Notes under the pieces: model-generated
Told to the model about the DNA's origin: nothing
Seen by the model: only the letters and a program-made list of their open reading frames with translations
Database searches by the model: none
Made by a program: the position numbers and the translations under genes
Shown here: positions 59,570-64,000 of the stretch, in pieces
Numbering within the stretch: the stretch's first letter is position 1
Layout: each line of letters begins with the position of its first letter
NCBI RefSeq assembly: GCF_937616625.2
Contig: NC_065570.1
Span: 3,482,001 to 3,546,000, forward strand
Length of the DNA stretch: 64,000 bases
Direction of reading: 5' to 3'
From: Mercurialis annua
Taxonomy: Eukaryota; Streptophyta; Magnoliopsida; Malpighiales; Euphorbiaceae

Positions 59570-59896
59570 ACCAAGAAGCAGGATATGACTACATGGGTGA
59601 ATAATTGTGCCAAGACTTGTCAGGACAAAGCGGTTTGCCAATCGAGGTGGAGCAAGTTGCGACGCCTTTTCTCCGATCCTTCTTCTACTCCAGGGTATCC
59701 TTCCTCTTCATCCACCACGACCACAGCTCTCTGATGATTTTCTTTCATTTTATGTATGAACTGTGTTATGTAGTTTGGCTTTAGAGTTTGCCACTTTTGT
59801 TGACCAAAAGACTTTGCTTTTGGCTTTTGGATTTTATATAGCGGGAACTGTTTACTTAGAAGGCCTTTTGGCTAGTACTTGCTTTGTGACACGTAC

Positions 59897-62282
59897 TGTC
59901 ACGACCCAAATTATTGAGCCGCAACCGGCGCTAGGGAACAGGAGTGGTAGCTCTGGAAGCCGTAGCAAGTCTCAAACCATTAATAATTTTTCGCAAATAA
60001 TAAACAATTAACATCAAACAACGGAAGCAAATATACGTATATAACACATAAGCAAATATTTACACTAACTGTTCAGAAACCTCGCGGGCTCTAGTTACCG
60101 TACCCTGTACGAACTGGCCTCGCGAAACTATATACAAAAGTTAGTGTAATAAAATATATCACCGGCATCTGGGGCCGTGAACAAAACATATTATCTGCAT
60201 AGCCTATCAAAAAGATATAAACAAGACAGCAAGTAATATGTACAATCAAAATGTACTGATGTCTAGGCTAATACTATGTCGACTCTGGACTACTACTGCA
60301 GCATTCACGGAAGTCATAGTACTAAATATACACAGCTGACTTTCGGACTTCAAAACTGGCTTCTACCTAAGTCCATACACTAAGTACCTGAAAGACATCA
60401 AAAGTGAGGGGTCAGTATTTCGGAAAATACTGAGTGAGCTTGCATCTTTACTAACAGTATTATTAGATAACATAGCATCGCATTTCAAATCAACATTAAT
60501 ACGAAAATACATATGAACAAGTACTCGATCCTTTCGAAACTAAAATCCTGAAACATAACATAATTCACTATTATTCTCAAATCATACCGATTCAAATGGT
60601 CCGACCTGGGAGTGTTCACACTCTACCTCGTCGATCGCAACCTATCTCTTGATCCTAAAGTGTGAGTCCAACTCACTAGATACGGGGCTCAGGTTACACC
60701 GTAACTGAGTTCTCGCTCGTATCAAATTCATATCTCAGCTTTCATAATCGTATCGTGCATGAATATCAAACCATATCTCATAGTCAGACACGCTAGACTG
60801 ACTCAATTGCTGGTGATCACACAGCCTATTGACACCCAATAGGTAGCTAGTTTCGTTGGATCGTATACTAGGCTCTTGTATATAAAATTCAATCCAAACA
60901 TATAACATATCAGCAATTCATATATATGATGTGATGCGTATAAATAGTTTATATATGATATCAAAATAACTTTAATCGATAATACACGAAAGTAAAGTGC
61001 AACTCACAGTGACCGCTATCCAAGTAATAATGTGGTCGATCTGATAATATGCTCTCGCTAGTCCACGTCTACTGACCTAACTACTCGCTGACACGTCTGA
61101 TAAATCGTTTAATAGTTAGACGTGAATCTCGTGCTTTTACACGTATAATACTTTAAATTCTAGGGTCTGTTTCATATTTATTCATTTCCTTTTAAAACGA
61201 TCGTACCCCGTCAAGCGCTAACCAACATCCATATACATTTAACATCCTTCGAGGTACCTTACTAATTGACTATTCTTTGATTAAAGCATTAATTTGAAAC
61301 CATAATCCAAATAGTTAAGTTTGACGTTTACTTCATACGTTTTTGAAGTCTACGGAGCGTTTCCGGGTCGAGATAGGTCGTGTTGGACCTCGACACGACA
61401 AATAGAGCTCGGCGGCGGCTAGGCACATGTTTTCGGCCTCCTCCGTCGATTTCTCAAACTGCAATCCGTCCAACACAGTCCCGACATGCTTCTATACAAT
61501 TATACATCAAAACCCTATTCTGAAACGCTCAAAACAACGATTATAACGTGTTTTACGTAAGTTCGATCCAAACCGTAAAAGCACGACATCAAACAGCCAT
61601 CATTTATCCATTTTCACCATAAAAACGTTGAGTTTACCTTGGTTTGAGGCTTGGGGAAGGTAGAGGACTTAATTCCGGAGAGATCGGCGCAAAAATTGCT
61701 TGAAACGGATTTCGAACGGCGAAACGGCGAGATGTCGAAGTTGATCGTCGAAATGATATGATGAATTCTAGATTCTTCTCTCCCTCTCCATCTGATTCCT
61801 TCATTCATAAACAAAACCTTATATAGTTTGGCTAAAGTGCCACTTAGATCCTTGTTTTCTTTATTTGTTACAAATAAATCTTTGAACTTTTCTTTTGTTC
61901 AAATTAATCCATAACTAGGTTAATTAATACTTTAATCATAACGTATACGTATTATTTATATCTAATGAATAATACGACACGAGAATTTATATTTTCCCGT
62001 CAAAACTTATAAATTTCCATTCTTGAGACATAGTGGCTAAATTATCACTTTAGTCCCTGAACTTTATTCTGGGACTTCACTTGACATTTTTCCTTTTAAT
62101 TCCAATTCCAACTTTAGAATTAAAATATAACATTGATTTCCGCCTCATTACTTTTTCGAAGCCAACTTATTAAAACTTTATTTATTTTAATTTTCTCGGG
62201 AAACTTTCCGATATCGCCACTCAGGCGACTCAAAACTGGACACGTGGTCCAATTAGATAACTAAATATTTTGGGGTATTACA
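59897..62282 (-). mobile_element. Second solo LTR, opposite orientation
   Basis: A 2386-bp sequence, TGTCACGACCC...ATTTTGGGGTATTACA; its complement has the same termini and layout as the LTR at 57431, including a TAGCGCCGG block. The flanking CGTAC / CATAC is a 5-bp duplication with one mismatch. Overall similarity to the first solo LTR is limited outside the ends and a few blocks, and it lacks the palindrome array, so they are different family members inserted independently. Confidence 0.83.
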
Positions 62283-62655
62283 CATACACTTGCACATATT
62301 CACTTGTTCATGCATTGCATTATACGGACGCCATACATGTATTTTCTAAACTCCAAATGTCCTGGTGTGAAGATGGCTCTCCAGCAATTTGTTTGTTTTA
62401 TGTGCTCCACACCAAGATTCACGTGCAGGTACATCCATGCATTGCATTTCACTATGTATTTATGTTCCAGGTATGAAGATGACTTTTGCTATATACTTGT
62501 GTAGTGTTGTGATGTCCATACCAGGACTTGTTTCACGAACAAAGCACATGTGTCACTTACAGCCATGCATTTGCATTTATGTGGCCGTTTTTGTTTGTTG
62601 TTGAATATTATTTTTCACTTTTAGTTTAGGTATCCAAACAGTAGTTAAGCCATAA

Positions 62656-63529
62656 TGTTACTGGCGTTTTGCGATTGTAGTAAGTGCGGTCGTGCCAGGA
62701 ACGGATTCCAATTGTAAACTTAACTTCTTAAACAAGCAATTGGGGTTTGGTTAATCTTATAACAAGTACTCCAAAAAGTAATGCTAAAATATCGAAATTC
62801 AACTGTAAATGTGTTTACTAATTGAATAAAATGAAAGTACGGGTGTGTGAGTAGAAAATGCAAAACTTCAATTGTAAAGTTCTTTATTGATCGAAAAAAA
62901 TTGAAATTGCTGAGATTGAATGTTTTTTTGCCTTTGGGCTGGTTTTAGTGGAAATTGATAGGGGGATTCAAATTGGCTGCTCTTCTCTTATTTATAGCTT
63001 TTGTCATATGAAAACTGTTGCTTCAAAAGTGCACACGTTCTTCCCCACCTTCAAGAACTACAAATTGTGTCTATTGCTTCTGCACATGCTTTTTAACTTC
63101 TATTCTTCTGAAAGTAACTTTATTGGGCTTATGACCCATTTAAAATATAATTTAATGGCCATTTTAAATATTGGCTTATATTTTAAATGGCCACTTTAAA
63201 TATGGGCTTAATCTTCTAAGAATGGACTTGGGTCTTCTGAATTTTCTGATAATTATTTAGTCAACTTCTGGAGTCAACCTCTAAAATCAAGTTATGAAAT
63301 TCAAGTGAAGTCAACCTCTGGAATTAACTTCTGGAGCCAAATGGGGTCAACCTCTGGAAATTAACTTCAGCCAATTTAGCCAATCTCTGGAGTCAACCTC
63401 TAAAAATTAACTTCTGGAGTCAACCCCTGAAAATGAACTTAGGCCAATTATTCAAAGTAGTTTTTCTATCTTAAAAAAAAAAATAGGCTTTATTGTCTTT
63501 TAGTCATATTTTTAGTTTTAGTGCAAACA
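62656..63529 (+). repeat. Right LTR of the non-autonomous element
   Basis: An 874-bp direct copy of 55975-56882, from TGTTACTGGCG to AGTGCAAACA. It contains the same GTCAACCTCTGG repeat tract (63260-63430) and a small local duplication of 'ttttaaat(g)gcca(c/t)tttaaatat' at 63150-63205. Confidence 0.85.
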
Positions 63530-64000
63530 CATATATTTTAATTTTATTTTGTTAGGATAATTTTATGTTAAATAATTGTACAGTTTAAACGTTGAATATA
63601 TAATTATGCGATTATATATCTTTTAAAATAATATTATAAATATAGTCCGAATTTTATAATTTGGCATGATTTCCGATTCACTAATTAAATATTTGAATCT
63701 AGATTCAAATCTAGATTTGACAACTATAAAGCTACCCCACAAATCACAATTACTCTCTAGGTAATGGGCAACCGGAAATATTGCTGCATAAATTATAAGT
63801 GTTCCTAGCCTTTTGAAGTTTGGCAGGGTCTTGAGGCGAATTGGTTAGGTTGCAGGTTGGTCATCTGGTTGATTTTGGCAACTGGACAAGTTATTCATGG
63901 GTTTGCAGCTAGTGTTCCAAGTTTGATAGATATTAACTTGTCTTGGTTTGGTTTCTAATTAGCACATAGTTTCTTTTTAGGATTTGTGTTAATTTTGTTG
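63530..64000. other. Right flank, nothing recognised
   Basis: AT-rich to 63700, then slightly GC-richer sequence without a clear frame. It may be the start of a feature beyond the window. Confidence 0.35.

Larger units (their letters stand above)
57038..59734 (+). pseudogene. Element-internal coiled-coil frame, frameshifted and interrupted
   Basis: Starting in the frame around 57038, a Leu/Glu/Lys-rich sequence runs through the blocks ...KRKVGQKIRDVEARGQKLED... and is predicted coiled coil. The frame shifts by one near 57370. It is then cut by the solo LTR (57431-59569) and resumes at 59575 with ...TTWVNNCAKTCQD... and a Ser/Thr/Pro-rich tail, ending in TGA at 59732-59734. The downstream portion aligns with the shifted frame only. 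I do not recognise a gag zinc knuckle; the protein is an element-encoded coiled-coil product of unknown role, now non-functional. Confidence 0.6.
55975..63529 (+). mobile_element. Non-autonomous LTR retroelement with two nested solo LTRs
   Basis: Direct LTRs (55975-56882 and 62656-63529) enclose 5.8 kb. Removing the two nested solo LTRs and one copy of each short duplication leaves only ~1.2 kb of internal sequence with one decayed coiled-coil frame and no protease, reverse transcriptase, RNase H or integrase. This fits a TRIM/LARD-like non-autonomous element of about 3 kb. A primer-binding site is not obvious (ATGCCCCCTATATAATTG follows the left LTR), and no matching 5-bp target duplication was found. 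Confidence 0.75.

Overview
The window is nuclear DNA from a flowering plant, most likely a eudicot. The evidence is AT-rich intergenic DNA, spliced genes with plant-type GT-AG junctions, plant-specific families (DUF506, a chloroplast mitoferrin-like carrier, Raf-like HT1-type kinases, a bHLH167-like regulator), Stowaway and Mutator-like miniature elements, a plant tRNA-derived SINE and Ty3/gypsy-type solo LTRs. The species cannot be read from the sequence. Genes occupy a minority of the window.

Layout. 1-912: last exon of a DUF506 gene. 1.4-10.6 kb: a miniature-transposon field holding a tRNA-Phe(GAA) gene (3682-3754) and a small single-exon gene of unknown function (7144-7560). 10.6-26.8 kb: a segmental duplication of a Raf-like protein kinase gene. 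Copy A (12046-14455) and copy C (23485-25839) are intact three-exon genes. Copy B (20702-22158) is a broken relic with no promoter and no last exon, and it is fused directly to the promoter of copy C. An unrelated intact gene, a MFL1-like (mitoferrin-like) carrier (18920-20065), and a MULE-type element carrying eleven tandem palindromes lie between A and B.

26.8-35.2 kb: repeat DNA with foldback elements, one holding a 30-nt C tract, and a full-length SINE with clean target-site duplications. 35.4-37.2 kb: a three-exon bHLH gene whose introns are packed with hairpin-forming repeats. 38.4-40.6 kb: degraded retroelement-like sequence. 41.3-44.2 kb: eIF3d, with telo-box and site II promoter motifs typical of translation genes. 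45.3-55.6 kb: more miniature elements, a 2.47-kb inverted-repeat structure enclosing a ~60-bp minisatellite, and a poly(A)-tailed retroelement with a hAT-like insertion. 56.0-63.5 kb: a non-autonomous LTR element into which two related solo LTRs inserted in opposite orientations; one solo LTR carries a second, unrelated array of palindromes.

The genes are independently transcribed and form no pathway. The features most worth following are the kinase duplication with its B/C junction, the two palindrome arrays inside mobile elements, and the density of precise target-site duplications that let the insertion history be read.
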